Assembly: GCA_963817335.1 (NCBI GenBank)
Contig: CAWFNX010000005.1
Location: forward strand, 434,001-498,000
Source: AV40 sp963817335
Lineage (GTDB): Bacteria; Verrucomicrobiota; Verrucomicrobiia; Chthoniobacterales; UBA10450
Reading direction: 5' to 3'
Length of the DNA stretch: 64,000 nucleotides
A model generated the notes under the pieces. The model had not been told where the DNA came from, ran no database searches, and saw only the letters and a program-made list of their open reading frames with translations. Positions 49,702 to 58,493 of this stretch are shown piece by piece. Position 1 is the first letter of the stretch. Every line of letters begins with the position of its first letter. The position numbers and the translations under genes were made by a program.

Positions 49702-50229
49702 TTTCAGAAGTTCGTTGAATTTCTCTTCCAATGCTGCGTAGCGCTCCTCGGCTTCTCGAAGCGCGCGCCGTTCGTCGCGCAACGTTTGTTCCAGATCGCG
49801 GATCCGTTCCTGTAGCCGTATCGAAATTCCTGACGCGACCGGTTCGCTTGCTTGAGACGCTTCGACCTTTGCATTTGCGGTCGTTTTGAAGAGCGCGGGC
49901 ATCTGGCCGATCTGTCGTCGCGTTCCGTCGCAGGTATTGATCACAAAGGTGTCGGCATTGATATCACCAAGGTGAATAAATTCCTGGATCGCGCCGACGG
50001 TGGTCGGTCCGTAGTAATGTTCGCTGGTCACTTCGACCAACCAGTCCATCGCAAGTTGCGCAACCATCGGCGCTTTCAACCAGGTTTGCTGATCGGTTGA
50101 AACAAGATCGTGCGGCGCGACCTGCGCGGTGGAAGCCCAATTGGCAAGTTGATCGAATGAGATCGGACCGAAAACAGAACCGTCGTGATGCTTTCGCAAA
50201 AACCAGCTTTGGCTGGAAATTTCCTCCAT
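49687..50229 (-). CDS. GYF_2-domain protein with C-terminal coiled coil
   Basis: This 180-residue protein starts with a GYF_2-like domain (SQSWFLRKHHDGSVFGPISF, then LVSTDQQTWLKAPMVAQL). A second similar unit follows (about 65-110: EHYYGPTTVGAIQEFIHLG), then a coiled coil (IRLQERIRDLEQTLRDERRA and onward). GYF_2 domains bind proline-rich peptides or partner membrane proteins in bacteria. It follows the LysM gene by three bases, so they are one operon. Its last codons overlap a palindromic repeat. Confidence 0.78.
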   Translation of the reverse strand: MEEISSQSWFLRKHHDGSVFGPISFDQLANWASTAQVAPHDLVSTDQQTWLKAPMVAQLAMDWLVEVTSEHYYGPTTVGAIQEFIHLGDINADTFVINTCDGTRRQIGQMPALFKTTANAKVEASQASEPVASGISIRLQERIRDLEQTLRDERRALREAEERYAALEEKFNELLKGRGD

Positions 50230-50232
50230 CGG

Positions 50233-50730
50233 TTATTCGCCGGAAGAAGATGGCGACGGAATCGGGGAAGGGGGAATTAAAAGTGTCTGGCCAGCCATTA
50301 ACTTCAACGGATTATCGATGTGATTGTATTTTTGGAGCTCGCCCACGCTGACACCGTACATTTTCGCGATGGACGTGAGAGTCTCGCCGCGGGCAACGAC
50401 ATGACTACTGCCATTGCCAGTTTTGGCGGACGACTCCACCGCAGGTGTTGTCGATGTTGCCGAAGTGCCGGTTGAAGTTGCCGGAGCGCCCTCACCAATC
50501 ATGACCCCCGGGCGATGATTGCTGATTTCCAGCTGAAGCTTGAGAATCTCTTGCGACAGCATATCGATCTTCGCGTTTTGCTCGTCGATCTTTTTCGTGA
50601 GCTCCTGCAATTGCGCAGTTTGACTTACCGCCTGGTTTGGGGTCGGCGCCATTGTTTGGCCGAAGCCGCTGGAACTCGCGAAGGCCAGGAAAAATGCCGG
50701 GATCAAAACGTTCGCAGGGCGCGATGTCAT
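50233..50730 (-). CDS. LysM-domain exported protein
   Basis: This 165-residue protein has a signal peptide (PANVLIPAFFLAFASSSGFG), a coiled coil (QLQELTKKIDEQNAKIDMLS), a Ser/Thr/Ala-rich linker, and one LysM repeat near the C-terminus (HVVARGETLTSIAKMYGVSV, QKYNHIDNPLKLMAGQTLLI). LysM binds the glycan chains of peptidoglycan. It is divergent from the UBact-proteasome operon across a 99-base gap, which must hold both promoters. Confidence 0.85.
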   Translation of the reverse strand: MTSRPANVLIPAFFLAFASSSGFGQTMAPTPNQAVSQTAQLQELTKKIDEQNAKIDMLSQEILKLQLEISNHRPGVMIGEGAPATSTGTSATSTTPAVESSAKTGNGSSHVVARGETLTSIAKMYGVSVGELQKYNHIDNPLKLMAGQTLLIPPSPIPSPSSSGE

Positions 50731-50829
50731 GGGACTCGAATTTTGCCATTAGCCGATGGCACTGGCAAGCGAGGCGAATGTGTCAGCAGGCCGGCTTGCC
50801 TTTATACTATTTCGCCTTAAATTTTTTGC

Positions 50830-51006
50830 ATGCCGGAGCGAGTGCAAAAGCCGTTTGATCCCGCTCCATGGGGTCCGAAGCAGGGGGACGAAGGGGGACC
50901 GCGGTCGCCTGACGTGTCCCGGCCTGATACCAAGGATTTACTAAAGAAAATGCGCAAGGTGGATCCCAACCAATCCAAGCGCTACCGGCAACGGACCGGC
51001 CAATAA
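50830..51006 (+). CDS. ubact: UBact-type ubiquitin-like protein modifier
   Basis: This 58-residue, highly charged, Cys-free protein begins MPERVQKPFDPAPWGPKQGD, continues EGGPRSPDVSRPDTKDLLKK and ends MRKVDPNQSKRYRQRTGQ. The disordered Gly/Pro/Asp-rich start, the KDLLKKMRKVDP helix and the RYRQRTGQ end match UBact, the Pup-like tag of Gram-negative bacteria that is conjugated through its C-terminal residue. A terminal Gln would need deamidation to Glu by a Dop-like enzyme. A stop codon lies 12 bases upstream in frame, so this ATG is the start; there is no clear Shine-Dalgarno, and a TATACT -10-like box is at 50804. Its stop overlaps prcB (TAATG), and prcA follows. Confidence 0.9.
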   Translation: MPERVQKPFDPAPWGPKQGDEGGPRSPDVSRPDTKDLLKKMRKVDPNQSKRYRQRTGQ

Positions 51007-51821
51007 TGGACAAGCCACCTTTGGCGCTCGATCCGAATTTCTCGGGAGGGAGCGAAGATTTTCCAGCGCTTCTGCGTCGCAAAGGACTCTTGCAAAACGC
51101 ACCCGAAATCAGCGGCGCGGCCGGAGGTCATTCCTTTGTTCCGACGGAATCGACCACAATTCTGGCCTTTAAGTTTTCCGGCGGCGTTCTGGTAGCTGGC
51201 GATCGACGCGCAACCGCCGGCAACACCGTGGTCTACGATCGCGCGGACAAAGTTTTGGAAATCGATAGGCATTCGATCATGGCGATCGCGGGGGTGCCTG
51301 CGACGGCCTGGGAGATGGCGCGGGTGCTCGAACATTCGTTTCAATATTTTCGGCGGACCCAATTGCAGGAAATGAGCGTTGACGGAAAAGTGCGCGCCCT
51401 TTCCAAGCTGTTACGCGACAACTTCGGCTTTGTGATGCAAGGCGTCGGCGTAGTGGTTCCGATTTTTGCGACCTACGATTCGAATTCAAAACCAGAAGCG
51501 CGTCTTTATTTTTATGATGCGATGGGAGCGCAGTTCGAAGTGACGGAGTATGCCGCGACCGGATCCGGTTCGCCGGCAGTGCGGGGCATCCTTTATTACG
51601 AAAATAACTGGGGCTCGAAGAAGCTCCACGAATTGAATGAGGACGAAGCCGTCGCGATAGCATTGCGGGCATTGGACACGGCGGCGGAGGGAGATACGGC
51701 AACAGGCGGGGTCGATCGCGGCGGAAAGATTTTCCCGCTCATCAAGATAGTTTCCCGCGATGGAATCACGACGTTGTCGGAAGAAAAGGTCGCCGGCATT
51801 TTCAACCAGAAAGTGGCATGA
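51006..51821 (+). CDS. prcB: 20S proteasome beta subunit
   Basis: This is a 271-residue peptidase subunit. A 49-residue propeptide precedes the catalytic Thr (EST|TILAFKF, mature Thr1 = residue 50). Asp17 (residue 66, AGDRRAT) and Lys33 (residue 82, DRADKVLEID) fit exactly, so the active site is intact. Further family motifs are VLEHSFQYFRR, GFVMQGVGVVVPIFATYD, AATGSGSPAVRGILYYENNW and ALRALDTAAEGDTATGG. It assembles with the alpha rings as 7-7-7-7 and degrades tagged proteins. Its start overlaps the UBact stop and its end overlaps prcA by four bases. Confidence 0.96.
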   Translation: MDKPPLALDPNFSGGSEDFPALLRRKGLLQNAPEISGAAGGHSFVPTESTTILAFKFSGGVLVAGDRRATAGNTVVYDRADKVLEIDRHSIMAIAGVPATAWEMARVLEHSFQYFRRTQLQEMSVDGKVRALSKLLRDNFGFVMQGVGVVVPIFATYDSNSKPEARLYFYDAMGAQFEVTEYAATGSGSPAVRGILYYENNWGSKKLHELNEDEAVAIALRALDTAAEGDTATGGVDRGGKIFPLIKIVSRDGITTLSEEKVAGIFNQKVA

Positions 51822-52597
51822 TCGAAGAACCGTATCGTTGGGTGGAAGCAATCGCGAACCGGCGCGAGTACGTCGAAACTCAACTTGCGCAAGGCAGTCC
51901 GATTGCCGCAGTCGGATATCGAGACGGAATACTTTTTCTGACCGTCGGCCGCCGTTCGCGACAAAAGATCTACGAAATCTACGACCGGATCGCGATGGGG
52001 GCGATCGGTCATCCGGGCGATATCGAGCGGTTGCGCCTGGCTGCGATTGAACTAGCCAGCACCGAAGGATTTACCCGCTCCGCTGCTGATGTTTCGCTCC
52101 GACGGCTCGCGCATTATTCGCTCAGTCCTGTGATGAAGGCGGCGTTCGAGCAAGTTTACGGTCCGCCTTACCTGGCGCGATTGCTCTTCGCCGAGATCGG
52201 ATCGAGTCCGAAAGAGGATTTGTTTTTGCGGATCGATTATGACGGATCGCTTGCGGCCGATGGGCCGACCGCGCAGCCCCGACAACGCTTCGCCGTTCTC
52301 AGTGGAACGAATGTGTCTGCCGAGCTCATGGAAAAATTTCTGCAACAAAATCACGTCACCGACGCGACGTTGCCGGACGCGATAGCCGTGGCTGCGGATG
52401 GGTGGAGCGTAGGTCGGATGGGGCTGGGCGAGAACGCGATCAAGGAAGTGCCCGACCGGGAGGCGATCCGCAAACATCGAGACGCGCAACTCGCTGACTT
52501 CGGGATCGAAGCAGCAGTGCTCGAACGCGACAGCAAGAGCGCGATCCGTTACCGAAGCTTGGCGGAAGAAGAACTACTGCCGAACCTGCGAAGGTAA
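51818..52597 (+). CDS. prcA: 20S proteasome alpha subunit
   Basis: The 259-residue subunit forms the outer ring and gate. The family sequence REYVETQLAQGSPIAAVGYR, DGILFLTV, QKIYEIYDRIAMGAIGHPGD, DVSLRRLAHYSLSPVMKAAF and KEDLFLRIDYDGSL is clear, and there is no catalytic Thr. The N-terminus (MIEEPYRWVEAIANRREYVE) is the gate/H0 region. The C-terminal tail (IRYRSLAEEELLPNLRR) is charged. ATGA coupling to prcB ensures equal synthesis. The activating ATPase (Mpa/ARC), PafA-like ligase and Dop are not encoded within the window. Confidence 0.94.
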   Translation: MIEEPYRWVEAIANRREYVETQLAQGSPIAAVGYRDGILFLTVGRRSRQKIYEIYDRIAMGAIGHPGDIERLRLAAIELASTEGFTRSAADVSLRRLAHYSLSPVMKAAFEQVYGPPYLARLLFAEIGSSPKEDLFLRIDYDGSLAADGPTAQPRQRFAVLSGTNVSAELMEKFLQQNHVTDATLPDAIAVAADGWSVGRMGLGENAIKEVPDREAIRKHRDAQLADFGIEAAVLERDSKSAIRYRSLAEEELLPNLRR

Positions 52598-52599
52598 AG

Positions 52600-53397
52600 A
52601 TGTCTGGAGGGCGATCCGGTTTCGGCGGGGCGATGAAAAACATTGTCGCTTGGTTGGGTCTTGCCCTGATGGTGGCATCGTTTATCTGGTGGCAATTCCT
52701 TTTGACCCCGCGACCGCTGACTTCTTCTGGTCGAGCCAGCGCCCCTGCGCCGTTTACCCTGGTGGTTCTGGATCCTGGCCACGGTGGACAGGATTCGGGG
52801 GCAATTTGTGGAGCGATATATGAGAAGGACCTGACTCTCGATATCGCACAGCGAGTTAACCGATTACTCCAGGCCCAGGGGTTGGCTACTCTGATGACAC
52901 GGGTGGGGGACAGTTATGTCTCGCTGCAAGACCGCGCCGCAGTAACAAATCGCGCGAGAGACTGCATTTTCGTCAGCATTCATTTCAACGAGAGTAAGAA
53001 ACCAGTCAGCGGAATCGAAACCTATTATGCCGACCATCAAACCGCTCCCGCCCCGCGCCTTGTTTCCTGGATTCCTTTCTTTCAAGGACCGGCCGCAGAG
53101 TCTCCTACCCTGGCGAGCCAGAGCCTCGCCCGATTCATTCAAGAAGCGATGATTGCGCGAACCAAGGCGCCGGACCGCGGAATCAAGGCCGAACGATTCT
53201 TCGTGATTGCAAACGTGAGCACGCCGGCCGTTTTGGTGGAGGGGGGATTCCTGAATAAGGAAGATATTGCAAAACTGGAGAGCAACGATTATCGCGATCA
53301 AATGGCGGCGGCGATAAGCGAGGGCATTCTGCGCTACCGCGACGTTCTCAAGGAACGCCAATTGACTCTGGCCGTGACCGAGCCGCACCCTGAATAG
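52600..53397 (+). CDS. N-acetylmuramoyl-L-alanine amidase (Amidase_3)
   Basis: This 265-residue protein has an N-terminal membrane anchor or signal (MKNIVAWLGLALMVASFIWW if started at 52633). The zinc amidase domain shows LDPGHGGQDSGAICG (His), IYEKDLTLDIAQRV (Glu), VSIHFNESKKPVSGIETYY (His) and NVSTPAVLVEGGFLNKEDI (catalytic Glu). It cleaves the amide between muramic acid and the stem peptide. It begins two bases after prcA and so appears to belong to the proteasome transcript, with the peptidoglycan-binding gene after it. Confidence 0.92.
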   Translation: MSGGRSGFGGAMKNIVAWLGLALMVASFIWWQFLLTPRPLTSSGRASAPAPFTLVVLDPGHGGQDSGAICGAIYEKDLTLDIAQRVNRLLQAQGLATLMTRVGDSYVSLQDRAAVTNRARDCIFVSIHFNESKKPVSGIETYYADHQTAPAPRLVSWIPFFQGPAAESPTLASQSLARFIQEAMIARTKAPDRGIKAERFFVIANVSTPAVLVEGGFLNKEDIAKLESNDYRDQMAAAISEGILRYRDVLKERQLTLAVTEPHPE

Positions 53398-53430
53398 GTC
53401 TAAAATTTCGGCGTCAAAGGAAGCATTCAT

Positions 53431-54174
53431 ATGAAACTTCGAACTGCGGTTCTGGTGCTTCTGCTGCCGATGGGGACACTATTGGCCGATCCAGTAGTCG
53501 AAAGCGTCCAGCAAGCGCTTAAGGACGAGGGCTTCTATTACGGAGAAGCCACCGGGAACAAGGATGCCGAGACGACTGCGGCAATTCGGCGGTACCAAAT
53601 TCGCAATGGATTGCAGATCACGGGCGATCTCAACGACGAAACCCTCAAGGCGCTGGGAGTGAATTCTTCCGGCGCCCGCGATGTTGTAAAAGCATCGCCG
53701 ACCACAACGCCCGAGACGTCCGAGGAGAAAGCGCCGTTAAAGTCAGAGCCGGAACCTGAACAAACTCAGGAGCCCACCAATCCAATGACCGGCCAGCCTT
53801 TCCCCCAGTCGCCGCGGCAAAATTCGCAACCGCCCGATGTGGGGATTGTTCCAGCGTCGCCGGCGGAGAATTTTGCCGGAACGCCCTACGAAGCGGCGCC
53901 GCCGCAAGTTCAGCGTAAGATTGTCATTTCGGCGCAAAACATTTTGGCGCAGCGCGGGTTTTATCACGGGGCGGCCGATGGCTCGTTAGGGCCGGATTTC
54001 GAGTTCTCATTGCGCGCCTATCAGGCGCGGGTCCGATTACCGGTGACCGGACGACTCGATTTGGAGACGCTGGCCGCTCTCGAATTGCTGCCGGGCGGGA
54101 ACAGACCCGTCTACATTCCGCGCCATCGCCCACCGCAAGAACCGGTGCGTGGCCAGTGGATTCGCGAACGCTGA
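53431..54174 (+). CDS. Exported protein with two peptidoglycan-binding domains
   Basis: The 247-residue protein has a signal peptide (MKLRTAVLVLLLPMGTLLAD), then a PG_binding_1 repeat (VESVQQALKDEGFYYGEATG, DLNDETLKALGV). A Pro/Glu/Thr-rich linker (about 85-160) leads to a second repeat (ILAQRGFYHGAADGSLGPDF, GRLDLETLAALELL). It binds peptidoglycan. It follows the amidase gene by 33 bases in the same direction; the two probably act together on the cell wall. Confidence 0.88.
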   Translation: MKLRTAVLVLLLPMGTLLADPVVESVQQALKDEGFYYGEATGNKDAETTAAIRRYQIRNGLQITGDLNDETLKALGVNSSGARDVVKASPTTTPETSEEKAPLKSEPEPEQTQEPTNPMTGQPFPQSPRQNSQPPDVGIVPASPAENFAGTPYEAAPPQVQRKIVISAQNILAQRGFYHGAADGSLGPDFEFSLRAYQARVRLPVTGRLDLETLAALELLPGGNRPVYIPRHRPPQEPVRGQWIRER

Positions 54175-54206
54175 CTGTTGCTCGACCACACGGTCGATCT
54201 GCGAGG

Positions 54207-55040
54207 TCAGGACTTTTCCTGGTCGAAATGCACGGCGTACAGTTCTGCAAAAACAGTGCCGACAAAGATTTGCGCTTCGATCCGTAGCGGTATGCGGTTT
54301 TCATCGTCCGATACCCAAACCGTGGCGCGTCGAAATTTCCGGTGCGGCTCCAGTTCGAGGCCTTTCCCAACACGTTTCAATTGAACGTCGAACTTGATCG
54401 CGTTGTAGGATCCGGCGTGGACTGATATTCGTTCGCGGCCAAGCACCGTTACGGTTGCGAGATATGCCGACGTCGCGGGATAGACCACGATCCGGTAAAC
54501 CGAGTGATCGGTGAGCGGCTGACTTCTCAGATACAGAATCGCTCCGTGCAAATCGAACAGGCCCGGAAAATTAAATGTTTTCGGCTTGTTATCTTTCGAT
54601 CCGGGAGTTTCGGTCCGGGTCCGGCTCACGCCCGCGTCAGTAAAATTCAGTTCAGTGGTAATCTTCTTTCGACGATAGGCTTCGACCTGGTTGCTTTCGA
54701 TCGGTCGAAGGGTGTCGGCATTGGCAAATCCCCGATAGGTCGCGTCCAACTTCCATAAGGCGCGGACGAAACCACTCGTTCCGCCAGTCGCTTCGAGCTG
54801 ATATCGGCTGCCGGCAACTTTACTGAAGTGTATGTCGCCCTTGCCGGCGGTGATTCCGGACCAGCCAAAATGGTAGGTTGTCCTCACTGGTCGCGGCTCG
54901 GGAAAGTTTCCCGGCGGATCCTTGGTCAGAGTTGCTTCCCAGCTCGGCGCCGCGGAAATGGTCGCAACCAAGCCAAACGCTAAAGTGCCAAACGCGAGAA
55001 ATAACTGTTGTCGATGCTTCACTTTGTCGATCACTCGCAA
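54207..55040 (-). CDS. DUF3108 exported protein
   Basis: This 277-residue periplasmic protein with a signal peptide (LFLAFGTLAFGLVATISAA) has beta-rich family sequence: TTYHFGWSGITAGKGDIHFS, GFVRALWKLDATYRGFANAD, DLHGAILYLRSQPLTDHSVY, and ISVHAGSYNAIKFDVQLKRV near the C-terminus with NRIPLRIEAQIFVGTVFAEL. DUF3108 proteins are thought to be envelope proteins of unknown function. It is separated from the skp gene by a terminator that stops transcription from the bamA side. Confidence 0.85.
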   Translation of the reverse strand: MRVIDKVKHRQQLFLAFGTLAFGLVATISAAPSWEATLTKDPPGNFPEPRPVRTTYHFGWSGITAGKGDIHFSKVAGSRYQLEATGGTSGFVRALWKLDATYRGFANADTLRPIESNQVEAYRRKKITTELNFTDAGVSRTRTETPGSKDNKPKTFNFPGLFDLHGAILYLRSQPLTDHSVYRIVVYPATSAYLATVTVLGRERISVHAGSYNAIKFDVQLKRVGKGLELEPHRKFRRATVWVSDDENRIPLRIEAQIFVGTVFAELYAVHFDQEKS

Positions 55041-55068
55041 CTTAGTTCAGATTCTTGCCGGTACACAA

Positions 55069-55102
55069 AAAACACACGCGAGCTAGCTCCCGCGTGTGTT
55101 TT
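55069..55102 (-). terminator. Intrinsic terminator after skp
   Basis: Arms AAAACACACGCG and CGCGTGTGTTTT are perfectly complementary around a 10-base loop. On the minus strand the hairpin is followed by TTTTTT-rich sequence, giving a textbook terminator 19 bases after the skp stop. It ends the bamA-skp transcript before the DUF3108 gene. Confidence 0.88.
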
Positions 55103-55120
55103 CGAATTCGAAAGCTGCGA

Positions 55121-55756
55121 CTAAGGTTTCTTCGGTGTTGCGGAAGCGGCGCCGGCCGGACTCGGCATGCTCGTATTGACCGAGCTGGGCCGTCCGGGCT
55201 TGTTCAGAACCCCGATCACATCGTTGGTAAAATCGACGCTGTCCCGAGAATACATTAGGACCGGCACGCCGTTGAGACTGTTGCCGGATTTGTCGAACAC
55301 CAGGTCGAGATTGTTCTGTTTGACTCTTTCCATCACCACGTCGGTAATTTCTTTGACGATGCCTTCGCGCATGCGGAGGGCTTGTTCCTGAAGCTGACGC
55401 TCGCGAGTCTGACGGAACTCGGTGATCTCACGCTCCATGTTTTTGATGTTGGAGATCTTGTCATCGCGCTCCTTGGCCTTTTGGGCTTTGGCATCCGCGC
55501 TCAAGGCCGGCGCTTCGAGCTGCTTGTTGAGATTGTTAATATCATCGAGGGCCTTCTTGTAGGCGTCGGCGCGCTCATCATATTCTTTTTTCGCCTGATT
55601 CTTGGCGTCGTTAATCTTGGCCTCGGCGTCCTTTGTTTTGTTGTATTCCCGGAAGGTCCGATTCATATCAACCGTCCCAATTTTCATTCCTTGCGCCCGG
55701 ACGGCCACCGGTAGGACGAGCAAGGAAGCAAGCATCAAAAACAGCATTTTTTTCAT
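55121..55756 (-). CDS. skp: OmpH/Skp-family periplasmic chaperone
   Basis: This 211-residue protein has a signal peptide (KKMLFLMLASLLVLPVAVRA), then KIGTVDMNRTFREYNKTKDA, a long coiled-coil tentacle (about 40-135, AEAKINDAKNQAKKEYDERA onward) and the closing beta strands (LDLVFDKSGNSLNGVPVLMY). Skp holds unfolded outer-membrane proteins on the way to BamA, whose gene lies 57 bases upstream. The C-terminal tail (about 25 residues, Pro/Ser/Ala/Lys) is extra. The ATG at 55756 starts the signal peptide; earlier in-frame sequence is not coding-like. Confidence 0.9.
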   Translation of the reverse strand: MKKMLFLMLASLLVLPVAVRAQGMKIGTVDMNRTFREYNKTKDAEAKINDAKNQAKKEYDERADAYKKALDDINNLNKQLEAPALSADAKAQKAKERDDKISNIKNMEREITEFRQTRERQLQEQALRMREGIVKEITDVVMERVKQNNLDLVFDKSGNSLNGVPVLMYSRDSVDFTNDVIGVLNKPGRPSSVNTSMPSPAGAASATPKKP

Positions 55757-55813
55757 AGAAGGGGTAAACAAGTCGCCGGAAACCGGCCAGACCGCAAGTG
55801 CCAATATTAGGGG

Positions 55814-58354
55814 TTAAAACTGGTAGCCTACGCTGAAATTCAAGTGACCGTGCTTGGCATTTCCCGCCGTGTCGATGGGAAAACCGTAATCGAGCCGCAA
55901 CGGGCCAATTGGCAGGTCGAGGCGCAAGCCGATACCGATGTCGGACCCCAGGCTTGGAAATGTGCTTCGCGGGGTAAGTGGGGCCGGAGCTGGGCCAAGC
56001 CCCAGTTTGGCTTGCTGCGCCTGATATCTGAACGTCGCGACCTGATTCGGACCGCGTGAAATTGTCATGTCGGTTACACCGAAGGTCCAGGGGCCCTCGT
56101 TAACCGCGCCGACGTCGGAAAAGATCGCGCCGCGAGCTTTTTCGATGATTGGGAACGTAATTTCCCCTGTGGCGCGCCACATCGATTGACCGCCGATGGG
56201 TTGATTATTGGAATCTTTCGGGCTGATGTCGCGAAACTGGAAGCCGCGAAGGTTATTGGAACCGCCCAAATAAAGCCGGTCGTAAATCGGCACGTTAGAT
56301 ACCTGCTCGTTGAATGTTACGGGGACCTCGTTGCCTCCCGAATCTATGAAAAAGGTGTGGGGCCCTGTGACAACAAGACCTGTGGTCGAAAACGACTTGA
56401 ACTCCGGCGAATCCCAGACGTCGACCGTTGCGGCTTCGGCGTCGACCAGGAAAATGATATCTTTCCAGAACCGCCAGTATTTGGTCGCCTGGACGTCCCA
56501 TCCATAAATCTGTTCGTCCCCGCCGAGAGGGCCTCCGGCAACGTAGGGCGAGATCGAAATTCTCTCGCCTCTGCGGGTCAAAAACGGATTATCGCGACGG
56601 TCCCACACCAAACTGGTTGAGACCATGCTCTTTGTCGTGGTCCCTTCTTCGGCCCGGATCTCCGGCGAGACACCGGACGAGACATTGTAAATGTCGTAGT
56701 TCTGTAAACTGTAACCCAACACTCCGTAGACCCAGGAAAAGAGCGGCTTCCGCAACTCAAGCGAGAAGCCGTAGTTCCGCTGATCGTAAACTGAGCTCAA
56801 ATAACTGGCGTCGGAATAAAACGCCTGACCACCCAGGGAAAGTGGCCGATCGAGAAACCATGGTTCGGTCAAGGCGACCACGAAATCTTGTCGTTCGGCT
56901 CCGATTTGCGCTTTCGCGCGGAATTTCTGACCGGCGCCAGTAAGGCCGGGCCAGTTTGCGATGTCGAAGTTCCCCTGGGTCAGTTCGACGAACCCGATTA
57001 ACGAATCAATTGTGCTGTAACCGGCGCCGAAATTCAGAGACCCGGTGCGTTTCTCCTCGACTTGAACCACCAGGTCCTTGCGTCCTTCCACCCCGGTTTC
57101 CTCGGGGTAAGTGTCGACCTTCGCGAAGTAACCAAGGTTATCGATTCGCTTTTTGCTTGTCTCCACCCGGACGGTGTTGAATACATCGCCCGGCTTAACC
57201 CCAATTTCGCGGCGGATGACTTTGTCCTTGGTGCGGGTGTTTCCGACAATATTGATCCGCTCGACGAACGAACGATTGCCTTCGTCGATCTTGTAATGAA
57301 CGTCGATCAGGCCCGGCCCGGCTGGGGTGCCCTGCGGGACAATTACCAGGTCGACATAACCACCACTGCCGTAACCGTCAGCGATCGCCTTGGCGTCCTC
57401 GTGCAATTGTTTGGGCGAGTAAACACTGCCCTCCTTCATTTTCATTAACGCCCGGAGCTTCTGTTCGGTGGTTTGCTTGTAACCGGTAAAGGTCAGCTTA
57501 TTGACGTGATATTGCGTTCCCTCTTTGATCCCGACCGTGATGACGAGCGGTCCTCCTTTTTTGCGTTCACGCCGCAGCTCCTGCACATCGACGTCGATGT
57601 ATCCTTTGTCTTGATAAAATCCTTTGACCTTATCGAGGTCCTGCTGGAGTTGGACTTCGTCGAGCCGTCCGGATTTATCGATGAACGAGATGAGACTCTT
57701 GCCCTTGGTCTTCATCTCCTTGCGCAGAACCCGGTCGCTGAAATGCTGGTTGCCTTCGAACGTGATTTCCTTCACCGCGCCCTTGACCCCTTCGTTCACT
57801 GTGTAGATCACCCGAGCGGTTCCCTTACTTTCATCAATCGGCTCCGTCCGGAAATCCACCGTTATGCCGGTGAATCCTCTGCTCTGATAAATATCGATGA
57901 TCTTCTGTCGAGCTTTTTGCAGGTCGTCTTCGTTCGCCGGCGCATTCAATTTGACCGCAATCTCCTTGCGCAGTTTCTTCGCGCTCACCTTTTGCGCTCC
58001 GTCGATCACAAGCTCGCGAATGACCGGGCGCGTTTGCACCGCCACAATCACTTTGACGCCATCGCCTTCGGGTTGCGCGAAAATGCGCACGTTTTGGATC
58101 GTCCCGGTTTTGTAAAGATTGCGAATGTCGTCCTCGACCGTTGAGTCCGAATAAGGCTGGCCCACGGCGGTGCGCATCTGAGCCAGGATCCGCTCCTTGC
58201 TCACGGTGGACGGGCCCGAATACTGGACGTCAATTGACCGGATAATCGGCGCACCTTGCCCGTGCGCAGAAGACACGGCGCCAAAATACGTTGCACAGAT
58301 GACGAAAAGCGTCGCTAACGTCCAGCCCCGTGCCGATCCCCAGAATTCTCTCAT
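55814..58354 (-). CDS. bamA: Outer-membrane protein assembly factor BamA
   Basis: The 846-residue protein has a signal peptide, five POTRA domains (about 30-410, e.g. ILAQMRTAVGQPYSDSTVED, KGFYQDKGYIDVDVQELRRE, GNTRTKDKVIRREIGVKPGD) and a 16-stranded barrel. The barrel carries the conserved LYLGGSNNLRGFQFRDISPK (the VRGF/Y loop) and ends GHLNFSVGYQF with terminal Phe. BamA inserts outer-membrane proteins such as the MtrB-like porin here. ATG 58354 places the signal peptide normally. It precedes skp in one operon. Confidence 0.94.
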   Translation of the reverse strand: MREFWGSARGWTLATLFVICATYFGAVSSAHGQGAPIIRSIDVQYSGPSTVSKERILAQMRTAVGQPYSDSTVEDDIRNLYKTGTIQNVRIFAQPEGDGVKVIVAVQTRPVIRELVIDGAQKVSAKKLRKEIAVKLNAPANEDDLQKARQKIIDIYQSRGFTGITVDFRTEPIDESKGTARVIYTVNEGVKGAVKEITFEGNQHFSDRVLRKEMKTKGKSLISFIDKSGRLDEVQLQQDLDKVKGFYQDKGYIDVDVQELRRERKKGGPLVITVGIKEGTQYHVNKLTFTGYKQTTEQKLRALMKMKEGSVYSPKQLHEDAKAIADGYGSGGYVDLVIVPQGTPAGPGLIDVHYKIDEGNRSFVERINIVGNTRTKDKVIRREIGVKPGDVFNTVRVETSKKRIDNLGYFAKVDTYPEETGVEGRKDLVVQVEEKRTGSLNFGAGYSTIDSLIGFVELTQGNFDIANWPGLTGAGQKFRAKAQIGAERQDFVVALTEPWFLDRPLSLGGQAFYSDASYLSSVYDQRNYGFSLELRKPLFSWVYGVLGYSLQNYDIYNVSSGVSPEIRAEEGTTTKSMVSTSLVWDRRDNPFLTRRGERISISPYVAGGPLGGDEQIYGWDVQATKYWRFWKDIIFLVDAEAATVDVWDSPEFKSFSTTGLVVTGPHTFFIDSGGNEVPVTFNEQVSNVPIYDRLYLGGSNNLRGFQFRDISPKDSNNQPIGGQSMWRATGEITFPIIEKARGAIFSDVGAVNEGPWTFGVTDMTISRGPNQVATFRYQAQQAKLGLGPAPAPLTPRSTFPSLGSDIGIGLRLDLPIGPLRLDYGFPIDTAGNAKHGHLNFSVGYQF

Positions 58355-58493
58355 AACAATCAAAATGCCGAATCCCGCGCAGCCCAGAAAACGGCGCGGG
58401 ACAGGCGGCAAATAGAGGAGAAGGCGGCAATCGTCAAGGCAGGATTTCGTCGAAAGTGGCTAAGGCGTCCTCATAGACAGCGCGAAACCCGGT

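Noticed and set aside
49600..54200. A complete pupylation locus around the proteasome genes
   Set aside because: Flanking genes are GYF, LysM, amidase and peptidoglycan-binding proteins; no PafA, Dop or Mpa/ARC frame exists in the window.
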